Below, piece by piece: positions 1-6,036 of a stretch of 13,615 nucleotides of DNA. This DNA is from Bacillota bacterium (GTDB lineage: Bacteria; Bacillota_A; Clostridia; Tissierellales; Peptoniphilaceae), in the NCBI GenBank assembly GCA_023418535.1, contig JAEZZN010000109.1:1-13615 (forward strand), written 5' to 3'. A program made the translations under genes and the position numbers. How positions within the stretch are numbered: position 1 is the stretch's first letter; each line of letters begins with the position of its first letter. The notes under the pieces were generated by a model. That model was not told the DNA's origin and made no database searches. It saw nothing but the letters and a program-made list of their open reading frames with translations.

Positions 1-913
1 ACGCTTCAACTTTTTCTTCTTCTTCAGTTTTTGTTGGCAATGTTCCTCTAATAGCTGGAATATCTAATGGTGATGGTAAATATTCTACCATTGCATCCAT
101 AAGCGATTGAACCCCTCTATTTTTGTACGCTGATCCACAAAGAACTGGATAAATATTTCTATTTATTGTAGCTTTTCTTATAGCTGTTCTTAATTCTTCA
201 GAATCGATTTCTTCTCCTTCTAGGAATTTCATCATGATGTCTTCATCTGATTCAGCTATAGTTTCTAAAAGTTTTTCTCTGTATTCTTGAGCTAATTCTA
301 ATTGATCCGCAGGAATTTCAACTTCTTTCATTGATACTCCTGTTTCATCGTCTGCATCATACACTACAGCGTCCATCTTAACTAAATCGATAATCCCTCT
401 AAAATCATGAGCATTACCTATTGGTAATTCTATAGGAACTGCATTAGCTTTTAATTTGTCTCTGATAGTATTTACTGCCATTATATAATCTGCACCTGTA
501 GCATCCATTTTATTGATAAAACAGATTCTTGGTACACCATATTTGTCTGCTTGTCTCCAAACTGTTTCAGATTGTGGTTCTACACCGCTCTTAGCATCAA
601 ATAATGCTACAGAACCATCAAGAACTCTAAGAGATCTTTCTACTTCTACTGTAAAGTCAACGTGACCTGGAGTATCGATTATATTAATCTTATGATTTTT
701 CCAGTATGTTGTTGTTGCAGCTGAAGCAATTGTGATACCTCTTTCTTTTTCCTGATCCATGGAGTCCATTATTGCAGTACCATCGTGTGTATCACCCATC
801 TTATGGATTTTACCTGAATAGAATAATATTCTTTCAGTTACTGTAGTTTTACCAGCATCAATGTGAGCCATTATCCCAACATTTCTAATTTTTTCTAAAC
901 TAATATCTGGCAC
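1..913 (-). CDS. fusA: Elongation factor G, N-terminal part (runs off the left edge)
   Basis: EF-G is the GTPase that drives ribosomal translocation and, with ribosome recycling factor, splits post-termination ribosomes. The window holds the first 304 codons of a protein that is usually about 690 residues, covering the G domain and its G' insertion. Visible motifs are the P-loop AHIDAGKT (residues 16-23), switch I RGITI (59-63), DTPGHVD with the catalytic His (81-87), NKMD (134-137) and GSA (261-263). Translation starts at a GTG (911-913) preceded by AAGGAGTG at 918-925, six residues before the first conserved G-domain strand as expected for the family. It follows rpsG after a 21-base gap with no terminator, so it should be co-transcribed with rpsL and rpsG. 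Nothing odd is seen apart from the window-edge truncation. Confidence 0.97.
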   Translation of the reverse strand, partial: MPDISLEKIRNVGIMAHIDAGKTTVTERILFYSGKIHKMGDTHDGTAIMDSMDQEKERGITIASAATTTYWKNHKINIIDTPGHVDFTVEVERSLRVLDGSVALFDAKSGVEPQSETVWRQADKYGVPRICFINKMDATGADYIMAVNTIRDKLKANAVPIELPIGNAHDFRGIIDLVKMDAVVYDADDETGVSMKEVEIPADQLELAQEYREKLLETIAESDEDIMMKFLEGEEIDSEELRTAIRKATINRNIYPVLCGSAYKNRGVQSLMDAMVEYLPSPLDIPAIRGTLPTKTEEEEKVEA

Positions 914-934
914 TTTTCACTCCTTAATAATTAA

Positions 935-1405
935 CTAATATCTGAAATGTGCAAAAGCTCTGTTAGCTTCAGCCATTCTGTGCATTTCTTCTTTTCTCTT
1001 AACACTTGAACCAGTATTGTTAGCTGCATCCATAATTTCTTTACTTAATCTTTCTACCATGGTTTTTTCTCCTCTATTTCTTGAGAATCCAACTAACCAT
1101 CTTAAAGCTAAAGTTTGTCTTCTTACAGGTCTAACTTCCATTGGTACTTGGTATGTTGCACCACCAATTCTTCTAGCTTTAACTTCTAGAAGTGGCATAA
1201 CATTGTTTAAAGCTTTTTGGAAAACTTCTAATGCATCTTCACCTGTTACTTCTGCAACTTTTTCAAATGCGCCGTAAACAATTTTCTCAGCAACACCTTT
1301 TTTACCGTCAAGCATTACATTGTTTATAAGTTTTGTTACTACCTTATCTCCATATATTGGATCTGGTAGAACGTCTCTTTTTGGAACGCTATTCTTTCTT
1401 GGCAC
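935..1405 (-). CDS. rpsG: 30S ribosomal protein S7
   Basis: S7 is a primary assembly protein of the 30S head; it binds the 3' major domain of 16S rRNA and lies near the E site. The 156 residues match the usual length, and the whole chain reads as S7: [16 protein letters not shown] at the N-terminus, the central stretch [16 protein letters not shown] (76-91) followed by [13 protein letters not shown], and the C-terminal [10 protein letters not shown]. The start codon is GTG (1403-1405), supported by a strong TAAGGAGGGA ribosome site eight bases upstream. It sits between rpsL (117-base gap) and fusA (21-base gap) in the classic str order. In E. coli S7 is the translational repressor of this operon and acts at the rpsL-rpsG gap; whether that holds here is inference. 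Stop is TAG. Confidence 0.98.
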   Translation of the reverse strand: MPRKNSVPKRDVLPDPIYGDKVVTKLINNVMLDGKKGVAEKIVYGAFEKVAEVTGEDALEVFQKALNNVMPLLEVKARRIGGATYQVPMEVRPVRRQTLALRWLVGFSRNRGEKTMVERLSKEIMDAANNTGSSVKRKEEMHRMAEANRAFAHFRY

Positions 1406-1522
1406 TTTTCTTCCCTCCTTACCATAAAAAATAATTCATTGGTACTCGATTTTACTCGATAAGTGCTTGTTGATATATAAATCTAAACAAAAGCACTCTT
1501 ATTTATTTAACTTTGTTAGATA
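1406..1522 (-). other. rpsL-rpsG intercistronic region with hairpin and tandem repeat
   Basis: This 117-base gap separates S12 from S7. On the transcript it holds (i) a hairpin with arms AGTGCTT and AAGCACT (plus-strand 1462-1468 and 1491-1497, perfect 7 bp); (ii) inside that hairpin, one copy of the 22-nt repeat whose complement lies in the rpsL leader; (iii) a tandem 8-mer TACTCGAT (plus strand 1443-1450 and 1453-1460); and (iv) the strong rpsG ribosome site. No U-run follows the hairpin, so it does not look like a terminator. In E. coli the equivalent gap is the S7 feedback target. A similar role here is inference from position only; I do not recognise the E. coli structure by sequence. 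Confidence 0.5.
1466..1487 (+). repeat. 22-nt inverted repeat, copy 2 (rpsL-rpsG gap)
   Basis: The plus strand begins CTTGTTGATATATAAATC and continues TAAA. The same 22 bases occur on the minus strand at 1947-1968, with no mismatch; identity stops exactly at both ends. The two copies flank rpsL in opposite orientation, so in the mRNA they can pair to enclose the whole S12 coding region. A chance match of this length within 500 bases is unlikely even in A/T-rich DNA. Confidence 0.85.
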
Positions 1523-1930
1523 CTAAGCCTTCTTAGCACCATATTTAGATCTAGCTTGTTTTCTTCCTGAAACACCAGCTGTATCCAATGCTCCTCTAAT
1601 GATATGGTATCTAACCCCTGGTAAGTCTTTTACTCTACCACCTCTTATAAGTACAACAGAGTGTTCTTGTAAGTTATGTCCGATACCTGGAATATATGAT
1701 AGAACTTCAGCACCATTTGTTAATCTTACTCTGGCAACTTTACGTAAAGCTGAGTTAGGTTTCTTAGGTGTTACTGTACGTACTGATGTAGCAACTCCTC
1801 TCTTTTGTGGAGAATTACTTTTAGTATTTCTCTTTTTAAGAGTATTATAATTGTAACCTAGCGCTGGAGTATTAGATTTTTTACTTTCGCTCTTTCTACT
1901 ATTCCTAATTAGTTGGTTAATTGTAGGCAT
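1523..1930 (-). CDS. rpsL: 30S ribosomal protein S12
   Basis: S12 sits at the 30S decoding centre and controls accuracy; its loops carry the classical streptomycin-resistance positions. The 135-residue protein begins [14 protein letters not shown] and contains [11 protein letters not shown] (40-50), [11 protein letters not shown] (54-64), [18 protein letters not shown] (81-98) and [13 protein letters not shown] (98-110). The resistance-associated lysines (K56/K57 of TPKKPN), K101 and P104 are all wild type, so streptomycin sensitivity at this locus is inferred. D102 corresponds to the aspartate that is methylthiolated in E. coli. Common variants carry Cys in RGVCT, whereas this one has Ala. 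The ATG at 1928-1930 follows a purine-rich AAAGGAAAGGGGGA site. It is the first gene of the str operon, 93 bases downstream of the promoter -10 box, and is bracketed by a perfect 22-nt inverted repeat. Confidence 0.98.
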   Translation of the reverse strand: MPTINQLIRNSRKSESKKSNTPALGYNYNTLKKRNTKSNSPQKRGVATSVRTVTPKKPNSALRKVARVRLTNGAEVLSYIPGIGHNLQEHSVVLIRGGRVKDLPGVRYHIIRGALDTAGVSGRKQARSKYGAKKA

Positions 1931-1946
1931 ACCGTTCCCCCTTTCC

Positions 1947-1968
1947 TTTAGATTTATATATCAACAAG
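1947..1968 (-). repeat. 22-nt inverted repeat, copy 1 (rpsL leader)
   Basis: This is the minus-strand copy of the repeat at 1466-1487. It lies in the 5' leader and abuts the rpsL ribosome site (AAAGGAAAGGGGGA). Its 5' half is also part of a small local hairpin, ATCAAC-TACTT-GTTGAT on the transcript (plus-strand arms 1960-1965 and 1971-1976). Long-range pairing with the second copy would have to open that hairpin and would place a duplex next to the ribosome-binding site. Confidence 0.85.
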
Positions 1969-1977
1969 TAGTTGATT

Positions 1978-2015
1978 TCAATGGATATCTGAAAATTGAC
2001 GCAATTATCCATTGA
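1978..2015 (-). promoter_or_regulatory. Stem-loop at the predicted 5' end of the str mRNA
   Basis: Perfect 10-bp inverted repeat: TCAATGGATA (plus 1978-1987) and TATCCATTGA (2006-2015) around an 18-base loop. The loop itself contains the smaller AATTG/CAATT pairing. The predicted transcription start, about seven bases past the -10 box, falls at about 2016, so the hairpin would form the extreme 5' end of the transcript. No U-run follows it. A role in protecting the 5' end or in leader control is inference. Confidence 0.55.
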
Positions 2016-2022
2016 CTTAATT

Positions 2023-2051
2023 ATTTTAACATTAGATATATTTAATGTCAA
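2023..2051 (-). promoter_or_regulatory. Sigma-A-type promoter of the str operon (rpsL)
   Basis: On the minus strand there is a perfect -35 box TTGACA (2046-2051), a 17-base spacer and a -10 box TAAAAT (2023-2028) preceded by TGT, giving an extended -10. Upstream DNA (2052-2095) is A/T-rich and could act as an UP element. It is the best promoter in the window, as expected for a ribosomal-protein operon. It follows the terminator of the transporter unit, so rpsL-rpsG-fusA is an independent transcription unit. Confidence 0.85.
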
Positions 2052-2058
2052 GTATTGT

Positions 2059-2089
2059 AATTATCTTGATTTATTATTTTTAGATAATT
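2059..2089. repeat. 8-bp inverted repeat upstream of the rpsL -35 box
   Basis: AATTATCT (2059-2066) and AGATAATT (2082-2089) form a perfect dyad with a 15-base spacer, seven bases upstream of the -35 hexamer. The spacing could suit a dimeric DNA-binding protein or the site could be part of an A/T-rich UP element. The arms are A/T-rich, so chance is possible. Confidence 0.3.
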
Positions 2090-2100
2090 TTTCCCACTAC

Positions 2101-2146
2101 AAAAAAAAATGATTCATTTAGATGTAAATTAAATAAATCATTTTTT
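2101..2146 (-). terminator. Rho-independent terminator of the ABC-transporter unit
   Basis: On the minus strand the transcript folds a 16-bp stem, AAAAAATGATTTATTT paired with AAATGAATCATTTTTT (plus-strand arms 2104-2119 and 2131-2146), around an 11-base loop and ends in a T-run. One internal pair is U-G on the minus transcript but a C-A mismatch on the plus strand (2115/2135), which supports minus-strand use. It begins 14 bases after the permease stop codon. Confidence 0.85.
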
Positions 2147-2160
2147 ATATTATATTAATA

Positions 2161-3519
2161 TTATCCTGTCCTTATCGCTTCAATCGCTGATAATTTAGTT
2201 GCCTTTTTAGCTGGTAAATATCCAGATATTAAACCAATAAATGCTGAAAATACTAAAGCAAGTACTGGCAACCAGATAGGCAAGTAGCTTATACCATTAA
2301 ATGCTCCAGGAGGAGTAAACTCTTGAAAATTATTTTGATAAAAATTATTAATTAATACCGATGATCCAAATGATATTATTACTCCAATTATTCCCCCGAT
2401 AACACTTATTGACATAGCTTCAAATAAAAACATTCTTCTTATATATTTTATTTGAGCACCTATAACTTTCATAACCCCGATTTCTTTAGTTCTTTCTTGA
2501 ATAGACATAAGCATTGTATTTGTTATACCAATTGCTGCTACAAATAAAGCTATCGATCCTATACCACCAAATACCGCTTGAACTAAAAGCATTTGTCCTT
2601 TTTGACCTTCAATCAATTCTTGATTTGAATTTCCTTCAAGTTTATATTCTTCTTTTATGGTATCAAAAACTTCTTTTACATTGTTTAAATTGTCAACCGT
2701 TACTTCAGCTTGTGAATAAGTAATCTTTGTATTTTTCTTTTTATTTTTATTATTTGCAGGCTTATCATCAGGATTTAAGTTTTTTTCAATCTTCTTTTTA
2801 ATTTCTTCAATTTTTTTAGCAGTATCTCTTGAAACATAAATAGTATTTTCTCGTAATCCTTCTGCATTTTCTAGAGTTCCTACAAATTTCATTTTGTATT
2901 CTTCGTACGTTTTCCCTGATACTTCACCCGTTACTCTATCAGCTATATTTTTTTCACCTATTCCTATAAATACTTTTTCTCTTTGCCAATCAAAATCAGA
3001 AACTGGCTCCATATTACCACTTTTTTTATCGAATTTTACAACTTCAACCTGTTTACCTACTACAAATTCTCCTGCTTTCAGATCCTTTAAAGATATACCA
3101 TTTGAAGTTTTAACATCTTTGGTCATATACTCTTTTGGAAATACTTGAACATCAGCAAATAATTCAATATTTTTAGTTTTAAATTGAAATCTGTCATTTA
3201 ATGTTTCTACTGGAAGCACTGATTTTACGTGTTCCATTTTTTCTATTTTTTTCAGAATCTCATCGGTTATTATACCTGTCGTCGGTTTAGATTCTGAACT
3301 TTCTGGATCTATGTAATTTGTTGAGTAAAGTGTAATCGTATTAAAAGCTCCTTGTGACTCTATAAAAGATTCTTGTTGTTTTTGAAATCCAAAACCAATT
3401 GAAAGCATTAATATTATTGAAACAGCTCCTATCACAACAGATAAAACTGTTAAAAAAGTTCTCGATTTTCTTCTAAACAAATTACTAAAAGCTAATTTAA
3501 ATAAATCAATATTACTCAT
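2161..3519 (-). CDS. MacB/FtsX-type ABC transporter permease
   Basis: This 452-residue protein is the membrane subunit of a type VII (MacB/LolCE-like) ABC transporter. Such systems couple cytoplasmic ATP hydrolysis to movements of an extracellular domain. Layout: basic N-terminus (RNLFRRK-like), TM1 about 21-43, a large extracytoplasmic MacB-PCD-like domain about 44-310, then three C-terminal membrane segments (about 313-337, 364-390, 412-434). The FtsX-family signature ERTKEIGVMKVIGA is at 342-355, and the usual C-terminal cytoplasmic end YLPAKKATKLSAIEAIR at 434-450. The extracytoplasmic domain carries a lysine/asparagine-rich insertion (about 231-268). The start ATG overlaps the stop of the upstream gene by eight bases (ATGAGTAA) and has no visible Shine-Dalgarno, so translation is probably coupled. 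Fold and role class are firm; the substrate is unknown. Confidence 0.9.
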   Translation of the reverse strand: MSNIDLFKLAFSNLFRRKSRTFLTVLSVVIGAVSIILMLSIGFGFQKQQESFIESQGAFNTITLYSTNYIDPESSESKPTTGIITDEILKKIEKMEHVKSVLPVETLNDRFQFKTKNIELFADVQVFPKEYMTKDVKTSNGISLKDLKAGEFVVGKQVEVVKFDKKSGNMEPVSDFDWQREKVFIGIGEKNIADRVTGEVSGKTYEEYKMKFVGTLENAEGLRENTIYVSRDTAKKIEEIKKKIEKNLNPDDKPANNKNKKKNTKITYSQAEVTVDNLNNVKEVFDTIKEEYKLEGNSNQELIEGQKGQMLLVQAVFGGIGSIALFVAAIGITNTMLMSIQERTKEIGVMKVIGAQIKYIRRMFLFEAMSISVIGGIIGVIISFGSSVLINNFYQNNFQEFTPPGAFNGISYLPIWLPVLALVFSAFIGLISGYLPAKKATKLSAIEAIRTG

Positions 3520-5149
3520 TTAAATCTAAAAATTCTTGTTCTTTTTTATTTTTTGATCGACGACGCACAAAAAATGTAATTGCTATTATTAATATAGCTA
3601 CTCCAATCCATAGTGATGGTCTTTGATATAGTGGTGTTTGATGCATATTATCATCTTCTATTATTTGTCCTTCTTCTGGAGTAAATCCAGGGTCTTCTAT
3701 ATCGCCTTCTCCTTGAACTTCTGATTTAAAAGGAACTTCCTCTCTATGCTCTTTCCCTGTCGAATCTTCATAGGTTATTACAATATTACCTTCTATAGTA
3801 CCACTTTTATTAGGAACTATTTCTGTATTAAAACTATCTGATGAACCAGGAGTGAAATTTCCTACAAAATATCTTTGATTTCCACTTATTGTAAAATCTT
3901 TACCTTCTACCGTGACCATAAATGTTGTTAAAGCATCTTTCCCTATATTGTAGAAATCCATGCTTAAGTTGATTGGTTGTCCCTGAACTCCTTCTGAAAC
4001 TGACACATCACCATATAATACTTTTGATGTTTGAACAACAGGAATACCAATAATCTCGCTAGCAGTGTATTCATTTCCATCTGCATCTTCATATTCAAAT
4101 TTGATTTCCATAGAATAATTTTGTGCTTGAACATTTGGAGCTGTCTTAAGTGTTATTTCTTTTGTATCATAACTTTCTGAATATATTCTTCCAATATAAA
4201 AAGTATTTGAAGAATTTACCGGTGTAAAAACTGATCCAGATGACTGTTCACCATTTGCTCCAACCGTTGAACTCGAACCATTTAATGTTATTTTAATATT
4301 TCTTACTGTTTTTTCATAATTCGTGTTATAAAAAGTAAGATTTAATTTAAATTCTTCTCCAGCCTTTACCATTTCTGGTGTTAATGTATAATTTGAAACT
4401 ATTAATTTTGGTTTATTCTTTACAGATACCATTTGTTCACCTTCATCTGGTCTTATTGTTTCTTCTCCCATATCATAATCTCCTATGCTATTTTCTCCAG
4501 TATTAGATTCATTTTCTGGATTGTTTATATTTTCTTTTTCCTTTATTTTGTCTTTTTCCGTTTCCTTTGGCTTCTCTTTTTCTGTTTCTTTTTCAGCAAC
4601 AGAATCTCTTTTCAATGATAATATGCTTTCCATAAGTTTTTTATCTATATCATCCGAAGATATGATATTTACTCTTTTATTTTCAATATCCATCAATAAA
4701 TTTGAATTTGTAGTTGAAAATAATTCTGAATCTTTTTGTTTTAACAGTATATTTGATTTAAGATTAGTGGTAATTAGATTTTGATTTCCATCTATTCTAT
4801 TCAATAATATTTTTGAAGCGATATTTTCTGAAGTAAAAAGTTTTGAAATATCTTGTTTCATCTTTATTTTTGATACTAAATAATTATTCCCTGATTTTAA
4901 TTTATTTTCCAAGTATCCTTTTTGAATTGGATATTCAATATTTTCTAAAGATTTACTTTCATCATATAATTTTAAATCAATACTTTTAAAGTCTATTTCA
5001 CTACTAGTTTTATTAAATATATCTGTTATTAAAAGATATTCTTTATCTATTTTTAAATCTTCTTCTTTAACAATAGATTTACTATCTAAGTCATAGAGAA
5101 AAGTATTTATTTCTAATTTCTTTAATATTTCTATTCCATTATTCTCCAT
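3512..5149 (-). CDS. CARDB-like protein with C-terminal membrane anchor, transporter partner
   Basis: The protein has 545 residues from the ATG at 5147-5149. That start is preferred over the in-frame upstream TTG at 5182 because AAGGAG lies seven bases before it. Layout: an N-terminal part of about 180 residues I do not recognise (Lys/Asp/Asn/Ser-rich), a highly charged Lys/Glu then Asp/Glu/Asn linker (about 183-239), and two beta-rich repeats of about 110-120 residues (about 248-370 and 372-475). Both repeats have the look of CARDB/NEW3-type adhesion-like domains, for example LTFYNTNYEKTVRNIKITL and LSMDFYNIGKDALTTFMVTV. A single hydrophobic segment (512-528, SLWIGVAILIIAITFFV) follows, then a basic tail RRRSKNKK. 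The gene overlaps the ATPase gene by 11 bases and the permease gene by eight, so it belongs to the same complex or pathway. Oddly, no N-terminal signal peptide is visible. It may stand in for the adaptor protein of MacAB-like systems; that is inference. Confidence 0.75.
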   Translation of the reverse strand: MENNGIEILKKLEINTFLYDLDSKSIVKEEDLKIDKEYLLITDIFNKTSSEIDFKSIDLKLYDESKSLENIEYPIQKGYLENKLKSGNNYLVSKIKMKQDISKLFTSENIASKILLNRIDGNQNLITTNLKSNILLKQKDSELFSTTNSNLLMDIENKRVNIISSDDIDKKLMESILSLKRDSVAEKETEKEKPKETEKDKIKEKENINNPENESNTGENSIGDYDMGEETIRPDEGEQMVSVKNKPKLIVSNYTLTPEMVKAGEEFKLNLTFYNTNYEKTVRNIKITLNGSSSTVGANGEQSSGSVFTPVNSSNTFYIGRIYSESYDTKEITLKTAPNVQAQNYSMEIKFEYEDADGNEYTASEIIGIPVVQTSKVLYGDVSVSEGVQGQPINLSMDFYNIGKDALTTFMVTVEGKDFTISGNQRYFVGNFTPGSSDSFNTEIVPNKSGTIEGNIVITYEDSTGKEHREEVPFKSEVQGEGDIEDPGFTPEEGQIIEDDNMHQTPLYQRPSLWIGVAILIIAITFFVRRRSKNKKEQEFLDLNE

Positions 5150-5855
5150 TAATATTCTCCTTGACTGAAGTATTGTGAGCAATTCTTTCTATTTGTCCAT
5201 CTCTCATATGAAAAAGTCTATCTGCATATTCTGTCATCTCTTCATCATGTGTTACTATAATTACTGTTTGATTATTTTCTTTAGATATTTTTTTAATCAA
5301 ATCCATAATTTCATAACTTGTATGTGTATCTAAATTTCCTGTTGGTTCATCCGCAAAAACAATTTTTGGATTTCCTACAAAAGCTCTTGCAATTGCTACT
5401 CTTTGCTGTTGACCACCTGATAATTGATTAGGTTTATGATAAAGTCTCTCTTTTAATCCAACTTTAATCAATATTTCTTTAGCCATTTTTTCTCTTTTTT
5501 TCTTTTCTACACCCTTAAACATCAATCCAAGACTTACATTCTCTAAAGAGTTTAATGTTGGTATTAAATTATAAGTTTGGAAAACGAAGCCTACATTTAA
5601 ACTTCTAAATAATGTAATTTGTGATTCGCTAAGTTTTTCAAGATGTATATTTTTAACTATTATTTCACCCTTATCAGGCTTTTCAAGGCCTGCTAATGCA
5701 TTTAATAATGTTGATTTTCCTGAACCCGATGGTCCAAGCAAGCAAATCATTTCTCCTTCATTAACACTCAAATTTATACCATTTAAGGCGTGAACTTTAT
5801 CGCTACCCATAGTGTAGATTTTATGTAAATTATTCACTTTAATAAGTTCTGACAT
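5139..5855 (-). CDS. ABC transporter ATP-binding protein, MacB/LolD class
   Basis: This is a complete 238-residue cytoplasmic ATPase subunit. Motifs are Walker A GPSGSGKST (41-49), Q-loop Gln93 in FVFQTYNLIPTL, signature LSGGQQQR (145-152), Walker B KIVFADEPTGNLD (164-176, catalytic Glu170) and H-loop His203 in VIIVTHDEEM. The FQxYNLIPTL and DEPTGNLD wording is typical of the LolD/MacB/FtsE group that pairs with FtsX-like permeases, and exactly such a permease is encoded two genes downstream. The ATG (5853-5855) follows GGAGGT with five-base spacing. It is the first gene of a three-gene unit with a candidate promoter at 5892-5919. Family members move lipoproteins, peptides or antibiotics, or transmit mechanical signals to the envelope; the function here cannot be decided from sequence. 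Confidence 0.93.
   Translation of the reverse strand: MSELIKVNNLHKIYTMGSDKVHALNGINLSVNEGEMICLLGPSGSGKSTLLNALAGLEKPDKGEIIVKNIHLEKLSESQITLFRSLNVGFVFQTYNLIPTLNSLENVSLGLMFKGVEKKKREKMAKEILIKVGLKERLYHKPNQLSGGQQQRVAIARAFVGNPKIVFADEPTGNLDTHTSYEIMDLIKKISKENNQTVIIVTHDEEMTEYADRLFHMRDGQIERIAHNTSVKENINGE
5150..5166 (-). promoter_or_regulatory. Ribosome-binding site that sets the start of the CARDB-like gene
   Basis: On the minus strand AAGGAG followed by AATATTA precedes ATGGAG, a seven-base spacing. The site lies inside the 3' end of the ATPase gene. It favours the ATG at 5149 over the in-frame TTG 33 bases upstream, which has no such site. The shorter reading also keeps the overlap with the ATPase gene to 11 bases. 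Confidence 0.7.
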
Positions 5856-5891
5856 ATCTACCTCCAGATAGATTAATCTTCAATTATTAAT

Positions 5892-5919
5892 ATTTTAGCA
5901 CAGCCAAAAATCTTTCTAA
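5892..5919 (-). promoter_or_regulatory. Candidate promoter of the ABC-transporter unit
   Basis: The minus strand carries an extended -10, TGC-TAAAAT (-10 box at 5892-5897, TGC at 5898-5900). A weak -35, TTAGAA (5914-5919), sits 16 bases upstream; the poor -35 is offset by the TG extension. It is the only good -10 between the rpoC terminator and the ATPase start. The leader would be about 30 bases. Confidence 0.5.
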
Positions 5920-5933
5920 TTACAATTTTGTAA
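5920..5933. promoter_or_regulatory. Palindromic site abutting the -35 of the ABC-unit promoter
   Basis: TTACAA-TT-TTGTAA is a 6+6 bp inverted repeat with a two-base centre, directly upstream of the candidate -35. The form and place fit an operator for a dimeric regulator, but no regulator gene is in the window to support it. Confidence 0.35.
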
Positions 5934-5980
5934 GAATAAACAGTCTAATTTAACCATGTTTATTTAGTATAAAACTTCAC

Positions 5981-6022
5981 AAAAAAAAAAAACTAAGACA
6001 GTCTTTCGACTATCCTAGTTTT
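5981..6022 (-). terminator. Rho-independent terminator of rpoBC
   Basis: The minus-strand transcript forms a 15-bp stem, AAAACTAGGATAGTC with GACTGTCTTAGTTTT (plus-strand arms 5989-6003 and 6008-6022), closed by a GAAA (GNRA) tetraloop and followed by a run of 12 T. Two pairs are G-U wobbles on this strand and would be A-C mismatches on the other, confirming orientation. It begins 14 bases after the rpoC stop and separates RNA polymerase from the transporter genes. Confidence 0.95.
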
Positions 6023-6036
6023 ATCCATTAATTAAA

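Noticed and set aside
1462..1497. The rpsL-rpsG hairpin as a terminator
   Set aside because: No U-run follows on the minus strand, and rpsG and fusA downstream have no alternative strong promoter.
1540..1800. Streptomycin-resistance change in rpsL
   Set aside because: TPKKPN and GRVKDLPG are both wild type.
1017..1850. Plus-strand open frames opposite rpsG and rpsL
   Set aside because: They lie wholly inside highly conserved ribosomal-protein genes, show no family resemblance and have no initiation signals.
4433..4784. Plus-strand open frames rich in Phe, Ser and Ile opposite the CARDB-like gene
   Set aside because: They are antisense shadows of the Lys/Glu-rich linker and its surroundings (AAA/GAA codons read backwards as TTT/TTC). 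They have no ribosome site or promoter and the sense gene is well supported.
5150..5182. Upstream TTG start adding 11 residues to the CARDB-like protein
   Set aside because: There is no ribosome site before the TTG, whereas the ATG at 5149 has AAGGAG at good spacing. The added MLTILQSRRIL is also not a signal peptide.
5139..5200. A frameshift hiding a signal peptide for the CARDB-like protein
   Set aside because: The ATPase C-terminus is intact and ends at a natural length, and no hydrophobic stretch appears in the other minus frames just upstream.
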